Source of the DNA: Labia minor
Taxonomy: Eukaryota; Arthropoda; Insecta; Dermaptera; Spongiphoridae
Length of the DNA stretch: 64,000 nucleotides
Reading direction: 5' to 3'
Assembly: GCA_963082975.1 (NCBI GenBank)
Contig: OY720347.1
Location: forward strand, 49,228,655-49,292,654
Shown here: piece by piece, positions 25,643-34,451 of the stretch
Numbering within the stretch: position 1 is the stretch's first letter
Layout of the letters: every line of letters starts with the position of its first letter
The notes under the pieces: model-generated
Databases searched by the model: none
Seen by the model: only the letters and a program-made list of their open reading frames with translations
Told to the model about the DNA's origin: nothing
Translations under genes and position numbers: made by a program

Positions 25643-26779
25643 TTAATAAAGAATATAATATTTTTTTAAATTCTTATATTTAAATATCATTTCAATTAAA
25701 TAATTTATTCTAAAAGGTCTCATTTTAATTAATTTAATAAAATATTTAAATCACCATTCAATTTTTTATTAATAGGCTTCTTTTTTTATTTTTAATTTTT
25801 AATAAATTCTCTTTTTTTGATATGATATTAATAAAAAATAATATTAAATTGTATATAAATATAAAAATTAGAATATTTGAATTTTTTTAAATTTTAACAC
25901 ATGTAATCAATCATATGCATTAAGAATGGAAAATTTTTAAAATCAACTTGCTATTAAATTCAGAAAAAAAATACTGATATATAGAATATATAGACAATTC
26001 GAATATAATTTAAAACTCTTTCTCTCCTTCTATTTTAAATTAAAAAAACGGAGTTTTAAGAAATTTAGATGCCATATGCAACATGGGTGGGTAAATGAAT
26101 TGGGCTGGAAGAGGAGGCAATTTATAATTTTCTTCTAATTCAGATTTAGGACAAATCGTACAACATTATATCAAATCTCGCTAAGAACATTCAATATTTT
26201 TGTACACAAATTATTCAGAGTATTGGCTAAGCGTATCACTCACAATCAGTTTATATTGAAATTTATATAAATTAACAAAGTAAAAATTTTTATTTGTTTA
26301 AATTTTATTATAATGAATCAAAAAAAATTAAATATATAGATCACATGATTAAGAGAAGCAAAAAACTTGACAGAAAATAACTGTTGGATGGAGGTCGGAC
26401 ATGACAGAAACTGTAAGCGAAATCTTCATATTGCAACGAATGATATTCAAATCCCCTAGCACCACAGAATTTAAGTTTCTTTTAAGGAAAATAACTATGA
26501 TCTAAAAAAATTAATAAATGAACTTAATAATAAAAAAACAAATAAATCAATTAATTTAAATTAATACTATTAATGAATGTATATATTGGTCATTTATCTA
26601 TAGTTTTATACCGTTAATTTTTATAAATTGTCTCAAGTCTCTATTTTTGCATTTTCTCAAGTTTTATTATAATTAAAAATATTCAATAATAATCTAGCAA
26701 TGAAAATAAAATATCAAAATGTAATGATCAAGATATATTATACTATTATAACTTAGAAAATACTTAAGAACCATAGGCG

Positions 26780-27765
26780 GAGGAAATATTAGGAGATAAT
26801 ATTGCGGGTTCAGGCCAAATCGACCAACATTAATTAAGATATTTTCATTAAGACTGATATTAGGAAAAAAACCGCGAATTCAATATTTCTGTTCACTAAT
26901 TATTTGTAGACTTTAGTAAAACATATGCATGACTCAATAGATCCGGATAAACTTTTTCAAATTTTCAATCTTCAAACTTGAAGGTAGTAAAGAGAGAATG
27001 AGATGAAGAAATCAATTGTAAAATGTTAGGTTACTCAGACGACTTAAATATAATAGGAGATTAGGAAATTGCAATTGCAGATAGCGAGGAAAAATTAATG
27101 GAGGTTTGAAATTAATAGTGATAAGAAAAAATATTTAGTAACAAAGAGGAAGAGTATTGACATACCAAATCTTAAGATACAAAATGTAGAATTTGAATAT
27201 GTAGAAAAATTTAATGTAATCACGAAGGATAATAATATTTGAGAAGAATTTAAAAATGGGGTTGCAATCGGGAAACGCCTGTTATCTTGCAATAAAGAGG
27301 CTTATCTCTTCAAAATTATTATCAAAGGGAATATATAAAAAAATTATTTTGCCTGTTGCATTATATGGGTGGGAGGCATGGTCTATGACCCTGGGAGATG
27401 AGAGTAGATTCAGAGTGTTTGAGAATAGGATTCTTCCCTGCATTTATTGGCCAAAGAAAGATGAGGTCACCGGGGAATGGGGGAGACAGCATAACAAGAA
27501 ATTGCATGGTCTCTCTGCATCTTCAGAAATAGTTAGGGTTATAAAAGGGAAAAAGCTGCGATAGGCAGGGCACGTGGCTAGAATGGGAGAGGAAAAAGAT
27601 ATTGGTGGGAAGACCGATTGGAAAACGTCCGCTTGGAAAACCAATGACGCGTAGGAAGGGACGTAAGAGAGATGGAACAAGGGCTCAGGATAGGGACACT
27701 TGGAGAAATGTGGTTGTTGCGGCTAAGAACTTTAGAGTATCTTTGAGCCACATAGGTAGATAGAT
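26780..27765 (+). pseudogene. Captured LINE RT 3' region in inner Helitron
   Basis: A decayed non-LTR reverse transcriptase read on the plus strand. In scattered frames one sees a CGFRPNR block (about 26804), LFVDFSKTYA (motif A, about 26905), MLGYSDDLNIIGD (the catalytic YxDD box as YSDD, about 27020-27060), KINSDKKKYLVTKRK, then an uninterrupted piece from 27256: ISSKLLSKGIYKKIILPVAL, YGWEAWSMTLGDESRFRVFE, NRILPCIYWPKKDEVTGEWG. It ends with the AGHVARMGEE and RAQDRDTW tail. This is the C-terminal half of an endonuclease-RT LINE. Fusion to Helitron ends in all three copies means it moved as Helitron cargo. Several stops and frameshifts make it non-functional. Confidence 0.75.
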
Positions 27766-28740
27766 ATAACATATACAATAATAATATATATAATTAATAT
27801 AGTGATTAAATTAAAATATATTTTTTAAATAAGAACATAAAAAGAAATGAATGTTTTATGTAATATACTGATTGAAACAAAATGGATGAAAACCTTTTAC
27901 TACTTTCAACCACCAAATACTATGTACCACTCGGGGGTACAGGGGGCGGAGCCCCCGTCTAGGTGTGAAGAGCGCCGAAGGCGCTCTGAGCAGCTAGTTT
28001 AAAATAAAAAGTGAAATATTATAATAATTCTTTGATTGGGAATAGCTATGATAATTCATTGTTTGAAATGATTCCGCTAGGCCGACAGTGAGCCGCGAGC
28101 TGCTCTTGAATGAACATGGAGAATTATATAAACTTTAAAAAAATAATTTCTGCGGTTATTGATAAGATATTAATAAAATTTATAGCCTATGTTACTCTAG
28201 AGGTATATAAGATTATTGTGATGTAATTTCAAAGAAATCGGTTCAGCCAATTCTGAGTCTATAAAATAGTAATTTTCCGGACAGACAGACAGACAGACAG
28301 ACATGAAAAATTCTAAAGTCACTTTTGGATTCTAGAGGTCACATGAAACGCGAAGATATGCAAAAATTTTTAAATTCTGAGCAATGTGCAGACAAAAACC
28401 TTTTTTTATATATATAGATTAAAAACATTTATTGTTTGCTAGGATATATCAAATATATTTTTTAATATTTAAAATTAATATTTCAATTATATATAAATTG
28501 TTTTTTTTTTTGATAAAGTTAAAATATTCAATAAGGTTGGAGAAAGGAATATAAGGAGTTTTAATGAATAATTCAAAAATTAATTTACTTATATACAAAA
28601 ATATTTATTAAAATATAAAATTAAGAATACAATTATATTAATATAATATAATATTTACATAGGATTGGAGAATAGTAATATTATATAGATTTTACATTAT
28701 TTATAACAAAATAAAAATTAGATATTATATAAAAGAATAA

Positions 28741-29055
28741 TTAAATTCTTAAATTATAATAGAAATTTCTTTTTCTATGGACTCTACGACTTGTTAAGTC
28801 CAGATTTCTTCTCCTTGTCCGCCGACGATTAATCGGGTGATTGATCACCGTCTCGATGTCATCCTCGTTCGGCGGAATATTTTCTTTATTTGCCATTATA
28901 TCTAAAAAGTTGATGTCACCACCAACTAACCTTTCCGGGGTTTCAATTCTTATTGATTCATCGTGGAAAACGTCGAAATGTCGTCTATGATGATAGTAAT
29001 TGAGTCCTTCTTCTATGATATTGTGAAGAACATTCCACTCCTGTTTTAAATCCAT
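28741..29055 (-). CDS. Small KEN-box, Arg-rich protein, candidate single-exon host gene
   Basis: A 104-codon ORF; the product is not recognised. ATG at 29055 has a favourable context (A at -3, G at +4), and the frame lacks any ATG further upstream. Residues 1-30 (MDLKQEWNVLHNIIEEGLNY onward) look helical. A central acidic segment holds NKENIPPNEDD at about 56-66, a KEN box of the kind used as an APC/C degron. The C-terminal 30 residues are very Arg-rich and could be a nuclear or nucleic-acid-binding tail. Upstream are a TATA box (29211-29218), an initiator-like TTCAGT (29182-29187) and two CAGGTA words. A T-rich tract ending in TTTTAG lies just before the ATG; it resembles a 3' splice site, but no good donor is visible. 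The base composition is richer than its surroundings. No transposon protein motif is present. Inference: a short, possibly early-expressed regulatory gene. Confidence 0.5.
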   Translation of the reverse strand: MDLKQEWNVLHNIIEEGLNYYHHRRHFDVFHDESIRIETPERLVGGDINFLDIMANKENIPPNEDDIETVINHPINRRRTRRRNLDLTSRRVHRKRNFYYNLRI

Positions 29056-29176
29056 TCTAAAATCAAAAAAAAACAAAAATAATTAATGATATATAATAAA
29101 ATGAGGGAAGCAATATTGAAGATTGTTTGGTTGTTTGTCAGAAAATTTCTTGAGAGCAACTGCTTGCTAAGAGAAC

Positions 29177-29218
29177 TGAACACTGAATGAATCTCAACAC
29201 AAATTTTCTGTATATATA
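29177..29218 (-). promoter_or_regulatory. TATA box plus initiator for the small KEN-box ORF
   Basis: TATATATA at 29218-29211 on the minus strand. TTCAGT follows, with its A at 29184, about 30-34 bases downstream, which is the expected spacing for an arthropod initiator (TCAKTY). A second, exact TCAGTT follows at 29179-29174. This predicts a leader of roughly 125 bases. AT richness makes TATA words common, so the spacing and the adjoining ORF are the main support. Confidence 0.45.
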
Positions 29219-29258
29219 CTCCCTTTTTAACAAAGGAATCTAATTTGCATGGGTCATA

Positions 29259-29319
29259 CAGGTACCTTTTGTATTGTTATTTTGTTTTGACCCTTTGAAT
29301 AGCCAAAATTTTCAGGTAA
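29259..29319. promoter_or_regulatory. Two CAGGTA words upstream of the small gene
   Basis: CAGGTAC at 29259-29265 and CAGGTAA at 29313-29319 lie about 75-135 bases upstream of the predicted start site. CAGGTA heptamers (TAGteam) are bound by the insect zygotic activator Zelda. Two within 61 bases of AT-rich DNA is suggestive only. Confidence 0.25.
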
Positions 29320-29624
29320 ATCTTTTCAATTCAAAATAAACAAAACTTTGAAAAAAAAAAATTTTTTTTCTTTCATATAATTTCATAAATATAATTGAAA
29401 ATGTTTAGGCTATTTTTAAAATTTTGACATTTTGTAATATTTATGACTTTGTTCACTTTCTTATCTATTGTTATTATTTATTATTTTTCTATTATAAATT
29501 GTATCTATCCTTTCTAACAAAATGCAAATAATTTAAAAAACTAAAATTCATTGTTAAATGAACAATCCAAAAGGAATTTCTTAATTAAAATAAAATTTTA
29601 AAAATTGACAATGATAAAAAATTA

Positions 29625-30231
29625 GCTGGAGTGTCTCCACTCGACTATCTCGCAAATTTGAATTGGATTAAATAACATATATTAAATTAAATTAAATTAA
29701 TTAAATTATAAATTAAAATTAATCAATCATATTTATTAAACCAGCGCATGTTTGGCTCTTTGTTGATGGCACCACGTAACGTGTTGAAGCGTGAGATTTG
29801 CAGTGTTAAAAAATTAATTCTAGTACTCTCAGCAAATAAATCAAGCTGAAATTCTAGATATAGCAGTTTTATACAATTATTAATTATGTGAAAAATTATC
29901 AAACATATATCTTTATTTTTACGGTCACTTAAGAGAAAAAAAATCAAAACGTTGTATGTAATGACCCTCTTCCGGTTGAGCTACATTTCTCAAAAGTTGA
30001 TAGAAAACTATGAATTTTGAATAATGCCCATGTACCAAATTTCATCATTCTAGCTCAAATCGTTTTTGCCTAATCTTGGTTACATACATACACCCCCCCC
30101 CACCCCCACCCCCACACACACACAGGGAGAGAGACATTTTTCTCAACCTTAGTGAAAATGATTCAGGAACCTTCAAAACGTATGAAAACATCAAAATCTC
30201 AACATCGAAAATTTTCTTACAAGATAGTAAT
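29625..30231 (+). repeat. Repeat family B, copy 3
   Basis: Same order as the other copies: AGCTGGAGTGTCTCCACTCG head, AAACCAGCGCATGTTTGGC block, CCCTCTTCCGGTTGAG block, an impure C/CA-rich microsatellite at about 30089-30124, and a tail ending in AAGATAGTAA. The 3' hairpin seen in copy 2 has partly decayed. A mariner lies 30 bases further on. Confidence 0.75.
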
Positions 30232-30262
30232 AAATCAACATTGTAATATGAACAAGGTAATA

Positions 30263-30828
30263 GGTCGAGTCATAAATACCTTCCGCCTAAGTAGTGTGCT
30301 TCTTTTGGTATTGTTTGTACACAATGAGATTCCCCTTGATAAGGGATTTTTGTTTTCGCTTAGCAAGTATAAACTGGTCACTCTCTAGACAACCTCGTTT
30401 CGGTGCGCACGTAAATATTTTTTTATTTATACCTTTAAAATGGATAATCAAAAAATACACTTTCGACATGTGATGCTTTGGGAATTTAAACAAGGCAATA
30501 GTGCTACAGCTACGGCTCGAAAACTTTGCAGTGTATATGGTGAAGGAGTGATAACTGATCGGGCAGTAAGAAATTGGTTTGTAAAATTCCGTTCTGGAGA
30601 CATGACCTTAAAAGACGAGCCAAGGATGGGTCGTCCTTCTGACTTTGATGACGATGTTTTGAAGTCAGTTTTGGAAGAAAACCACGCCAGTCAACTAGAG
30701 AGTTATCACAGAAGCTCAATACATCCCAATCAACTGTTAGAATACATTTAAGATTAATTTTTATTTGTTTTTGTGTTATCGAAAAATAAATGTATGAATA
30801 ACAAACGGAAGTTATTTATGACTCGACC
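30263..30828 (+). mobile_element. Internally deleted mariner element
   Basis: A 566-bp mariner flanked by TA at 30261-30262 and 30829-30830. The inverted ends GGTCGAGTCATAAATA at the left and its complement at the right (about 30806-30828) match over 23 of about 24 bases, including the following CTTCCG. Typical mariners are about 1.3 kb. Here only the 5' leader, the DNA-binding part of the transposase and the 3' end remain, so it is a deletion derivative. Good termini mean it could once have been mobilised by an intact relative. Confidence 0.9.
30440..30789 (+). pseudogene. Mariner transposase N-terminal fragment
   Basis: From ATG at 30440 the frame encodes MDNQKIHFRHVMLWEFKQGN, then the helix-turn-helix region GEGVITDRAVRNWFVKFRSG and the GRPSDFDDD linker typical of mariner transposases. 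At about 30681 a single base appears lost: the expected residues continue in the next frame as PRQSTRELSQKLNTSQSTVR followed by IHL, and that frame runs to TAA at 30787-30789. The whole DDD catalytic domain is absent. The native protein (about 340-350 residues) binds the inverted ends and cuts and pastes the element. This fragment could at most keep the end-binding part, and the frameshift cuts even that. Confidence 0.9.
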
Positions 30829-30997
30829 TAATAATTCCAACAACGAAGAATAAATTATAATAATGATTTATAATAATATGAGCAATCTGATCAAAGAGAA
30901 ATTTCTAGTGGCAAATATTGAAATTACATAAAATTATTAAATACTTATTAATTAAGTATAATTCATTTTAAATAAAAAATATATAAACCCAAAAGAG

Positions 30998-31018
30998 TGG
31001 CAAATTTGAAATTTGCCA
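30998..31018. repeat. Perfect 21-base palindrome
   Basis: TGGCAAATTT-G-AAATTTGCCA: ten paired bases around a central G, lying in AT-rich DNA 170 bases after the mariner. It could be a protein-binding dyad or chance. Confidence 0.8.
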
Positions 31019-31603
31019 AAAAATGTTTGAGCCACGCGCGAAAGACCTTGTATCCTTGATTTGAAAATATTCTTTTATCTTTATAAATTTATATTTATTA
31101 TTATTTGGAAGTATATATTCATTATAGTAATTAATTTTATTATTTATTTATTTTTTTATATTGAAATTGGTAATGTTCGATCCCATCATGATTATAAATA
31201 TTTGAAGTTTGTATACTAAAAAGTCTTACACCTGTAATTTACTCTCGAATTTATATTATATAAAACAAGAATAGAATTTTATTTTAGTAATAAAAATTTA
31301 AAAATTTCAAATAATTAAAAATTTAATTGCAAATAATATATTATATATAAAACTATAATAAAATTTAACATTTTAACTACTTATTTATAGTATTGTAATA
31401 ATTTTAATCTTTCAACTTTTATTAAGATTATAAAAGTTCGTTATAAAATTGACTATTTTGATGTCGCATATTTGCTTCGAACATAAAAGAATCGTATTTT
31501 TCGAAATTCCTCTTCACCCACTGTCTTGCTTTTTCCCATCGTTTCTGGGGGTGGATTTTTGTGGTATATCATGTCGAATGTCAAACGGTCATCGCCTCAT
31601 GTC

Positions 31604-32051
31604 TCATTGGAAACATCGTCTGTAGAGCAGGAAGCACCGGTCCGGTAACACGTGGTCACATACCTCCGCTTCGCTGGTCATGGTCACGGTCGTCTCGCCT
31701 TTCTCCCCTGCGATCCGTTGGCTTCTTCTAAATTCCACTTTTTTGATTATATCATCCTCATCACAATCCCAACAAGTCATGATTGGCTGCTTAACAATTC
31801 CCCTGCCAATCAAACACCTAAATGCTAATCTCACCTCATTTGCTTGTCTCAAAGACAATTCCACTTGACATTATACTTATTTCCTGCGTTATTTTCGAAA
31901 AACGAATTTCATTTAAATAGAGTGGTTTTCCTTTTCTTATACCTATACATATGATTTTACTTTTATTTTGATAGATAAGAATATCGTGGGAAAGCCCTTC
32001 ATAGGAAATGGTGGAATATTCACTGATCCTTAAATTTAATACCCTCTTCAT
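31604..32051 (-). pseudogene. Possible LINE RT thumb relic
   Basis: On the minus strand, a 71-codon open piece (32051-31836) contains NKSKIICIGIRKGKPLYLNE. This resembles the KTKVMxIGKRKGKPLxINGxE segment after the catalytic box in many non-LTR reverse transcriptases. A second open piece overlapping in another frame (31864-31604) begins ELSLRQANEVRLAFRCLIGR, which could be the next segment (a ...RIAKARxAFRxL-like helix). After that the similarity is lost. No catalytic residues are present. The call rests on one short motif and should be treated as weak. Confidence 0.3.
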
Positions 32052-33674
32052 TTACAATGTTTTTCTAAAAGAATAGCTCTTTGAGGGGTATCATTAATAT
32101 ATATATAACCTAAAAAAGGAAATATAAATTTTACATTCATTATATAGATATATAGATTTTTACTGATTTTTATCTATGTTCCGTTCTAATGCTAAATAAA
32201 TTGGTTCTAATATATATATATATATATAAAATGTACATTGCTCTTTTTAATTACTAAATATTTAAAGAAATAATCAATAATCATCTTAATAATTCATTAA
32301 CAAATTAATTTATATTATTGTATAAACTACTTTAAGATCAAAGAATTTTCGAAATTTATTAATCCTATTAATTTCTTTTGACCTTATAATACTAAAATGT
32401 TTATTTTATTACAATACGCATTAACCTAGTTTATTTTTTCATTAATTAAAAATATTCCAGCGAATTATCAAGAAAATTTCTACCTAGCTCTTACTATAAA
32501 GAAAAATTATATTTTTTTGATTTCTAATCTTATTATATTAGCAAAAATCGTATATTTATATATATATATATACATATATTGTATAATTCCGATCTTGAAA
32601 ATTCTGCATTGGAGATTTTCTGAGGCTTAAGTAACGATCTATATACATACATCTCATTTTTAGAAAAATTTTATTTGATTTTTTCTTAATATTAGTATTT
32701 AATAACAGGTGTCAATAAATATTAAATTCAAATCATTACAATGATTCAAGTCCAATTTGAAGAACTTATGTAAAATATTATTATTATTAACATAGAGATT
32801 GTACACATATTTTTTAAAAACACTATTTCTTTAATTAAATTTAAATAAAAAAAAACTTATTTCAATTAATTAGATCAATAATAATATAAATAATATTTAA
32901 TTACTCTTAAATAATATAAAAATATTTGTTTAAAAATTAAATATTTTTATCAGTATGATATATATATCTACATGTTTATATTAAGCAAATTATTAAAAAA
33001 TATACTTAGATCTTAAAATATATATTTTTAAAGTACCGACTTGCAGCTAGATGAGCCAGCTATATTTATTAATCGAAATAAGAAAAGAACAATTACACAA
33101 CAACAAGATTTATAAAAAAGAGAATGAATAGAACATATTTTTTTAATCATCCTTAGACATATTTTTTAGTTATGTTTGATTTTAATCTATTGTCTGGTTT
33201 GTATAGATACATTTTGATTTATTCGATAAAAAACCAAAAAGAAAAAACTAACAAAAAATCTTAATATTACTAACAATAAATACAATGATACATGGATATA
33301 TGGCTAGTGTATGGGAGGGAAGCCTTCTATGAGAAAATTATTATTAAATTTAATTTAAAAAAAAATCTTAAATAATTTTTTTCTAATTAAAGTTATTTAG
33401 ATATATAAAGTTTGATTTTGATTGTTCTTTTATTATATACACTATTTATTAAAAATACTTCTAAAACAAGTACATATTTTATTTTATTTTATTCTAATAT
33501 TTTTTTAATGAATAGTAATTTTATTTGATTCATTTTTTTCGTATCTTCTCCAATGTACTAATGTCATTTGAAATAAATTAATTTTTTATTAAATAAGACT
33601 TTATCTTTTAATATTATTATTGTTTCATGAAGATAAATAGGTTGGTAAATTGTTGGAATGTTTTAAAAGGATAT

Positions 33675-34451
33675 ATATTGTCGTATATTGGAGGACTTAG
33701 GTACGGTATTTTATAAGAAAAAATGGGTTGAAAACAAGTTTAAATTAATTTGGTAGCACTCTGGTTAAATTTAGAATAATAAATGGTTAATGAATACGCG
33801 AAGGTTGATAAGGGAAATGATAAAATTGAATAGGTTCAGATTATAAAATGCATATATAAAATTAAACTAAAATTATGTATTTTATTTAAATAGAAGAATT
33901 AATATGATAACAATAGATAACAATGAAATTAATATGAAATTGAAGAAATTGAATGGTACCGTTAGAAATATCAATATAAATTAAATGAGATGTTATTTAT
34001 ATTAAGCAATTGCAAATTTAATTAAATATTAAGGGTCGACCACTTATCTATATTGTGTAAGGAAGGAATGGAGAATTCTTTGGAGACTTGAGTTTTGAGT
34101 GTCGTCCTGCGGATTTATCTGGAACAATTCGTGGGCAGCGGTATTTCTCAAAAAGGGGGTTTGGCCGAGATGTTCACTCCTGTCAGGGATATGTTGCCTC
34201 CTTCTCCAGTCTTGATCAAGAATTGGAAGAGACACCAAATCCCTTTTTAAATAAGTTTAGTTTAATTTTATATATGCATTTTTAATCTGAACCTATTCAA
34301 TTTTATCATTTCCCTTATCAACCTTCGCGTATTCAATAACCATTTATTATTCTAAATTTAACCAGAGTGCTACCAAATTAATTTAAACTTGTTTTCAACC
34401 CATTTTTTCTTATAAAATACCGTACCTAAGTCCTCCAATATACGATAATGT
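33675..34451. mobile_element. MITE with about 190-bp inverted ends
   Basis: The left end (from 33677, ATTGTCGTATATTGGAGGAC) and the right end (to 34449) are inverted copies over roughly 190 bases: 33677-33873 against 34252-34449, with few differences. Both sit in TATA-type flanks, compatible with a TA target. The core (about 33875-34250) is unrelated between halves. Its right part, about 34030-34240, is clearly GC-richer. No transposase is encoded. The superfamily is unknown; long inverted ends with a TA-like target suggest a Tc1/mariner-like or similar cut-and-paste MITE. Confidence 0.8.

Larger units (their letters stand above)
23241..25647 (-). mobile_element. Penelope-like element (5' truncated)
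   Basis: A minus-strand Penelope-like retroelement with one long ORF (RT then GIY-YIG endonuclease) and a 3' untranslated region of about 420 bases. It is flanked by AAAGAATATAAT at 23229-23240 and 25648-25659, a likely 12-bp target-site duplication. Sequence outside both flanks is Helitron 5' module, so it landed inside a Helitron piece. The reading frame is open up to the insertion border with no ATG, so the 5' end is truncated. The 3' region has a hairpin (ACTGC/GCAGT around AGAATAA) followed by TGAAACG, a sequence of the type seen near the ends of Penelope elements. The lack of any in-frame stop indicates a relatively young insertion. Confidence 0.88.
22299..27997 (+). mobile_element. Inner Helitron, plus strand, inserted in the outer Helitron
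   Basis: The 5' end is TCTTATATATATAAAAAAAGG at 22299 after an A. The 3' end is a GAGCGCC-GAA-GGCGCTC hairpin at about 27970-27986, then TGAGCAGCTAG ending at 27997 before a T. It runs opposite to its host Helitron, so the pair forms a large inverted repeat. Contents in order: a 5' module (22299 to about 23060) with a (GTCT)n tract at 22408-22452; part of another Helitron 5' module (about 23150-23240 and 25648-25860) split by a Penelope-like element; then a unique segment; then a LINE RT remnant (about 26780-27760). No Rep or helicase ORF is visible, so movement would have needed a partner element. Confidence 0.88.
20380..28418 (-). mobile_element. Outer Helitron, minus strand, split by a second Helitron
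   Basis: Read on the minus strand, the 5' end is at 28418 (A, then TCTATATATATAAAAAAAGG) and the 3' end at 20380: a GAGCGCC-TTC-GGCGCTC hairpin, then TGAGCAGCTAG, followed by T. This is the Helitron terminus with A/T target. Its own sequence is 28418-27998 plus 22298-20380, about 2.34 kb; the 22299-27997 segment is a later insertion. At the junction, the flanks ending TATTAGAA and starting TTTAAAATAAAAAGTG join into the same uninterrupted string found inside the inner copy near 22731-22745. The element carries a decayed LINE RT 3' region in its own sense orientation (about 21480 down to 20590). It encodes no Rep/helicase, so it is non-autonomous. Confidence 0.88.
30845..33674. other. Noncoding stretch with a possible LINE relic
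   Basis: AT-rich apart from about 31490-32050. No gene is supported. A short segment at about 32515-32575 (TTTCTAATCTTATTATATTA then AGCAAAAATCGTATA) resembles the outer ends of the inverted-repeat arms near 39430 and 43480, so it may be a scrap of that family. Confidence 0.4.
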
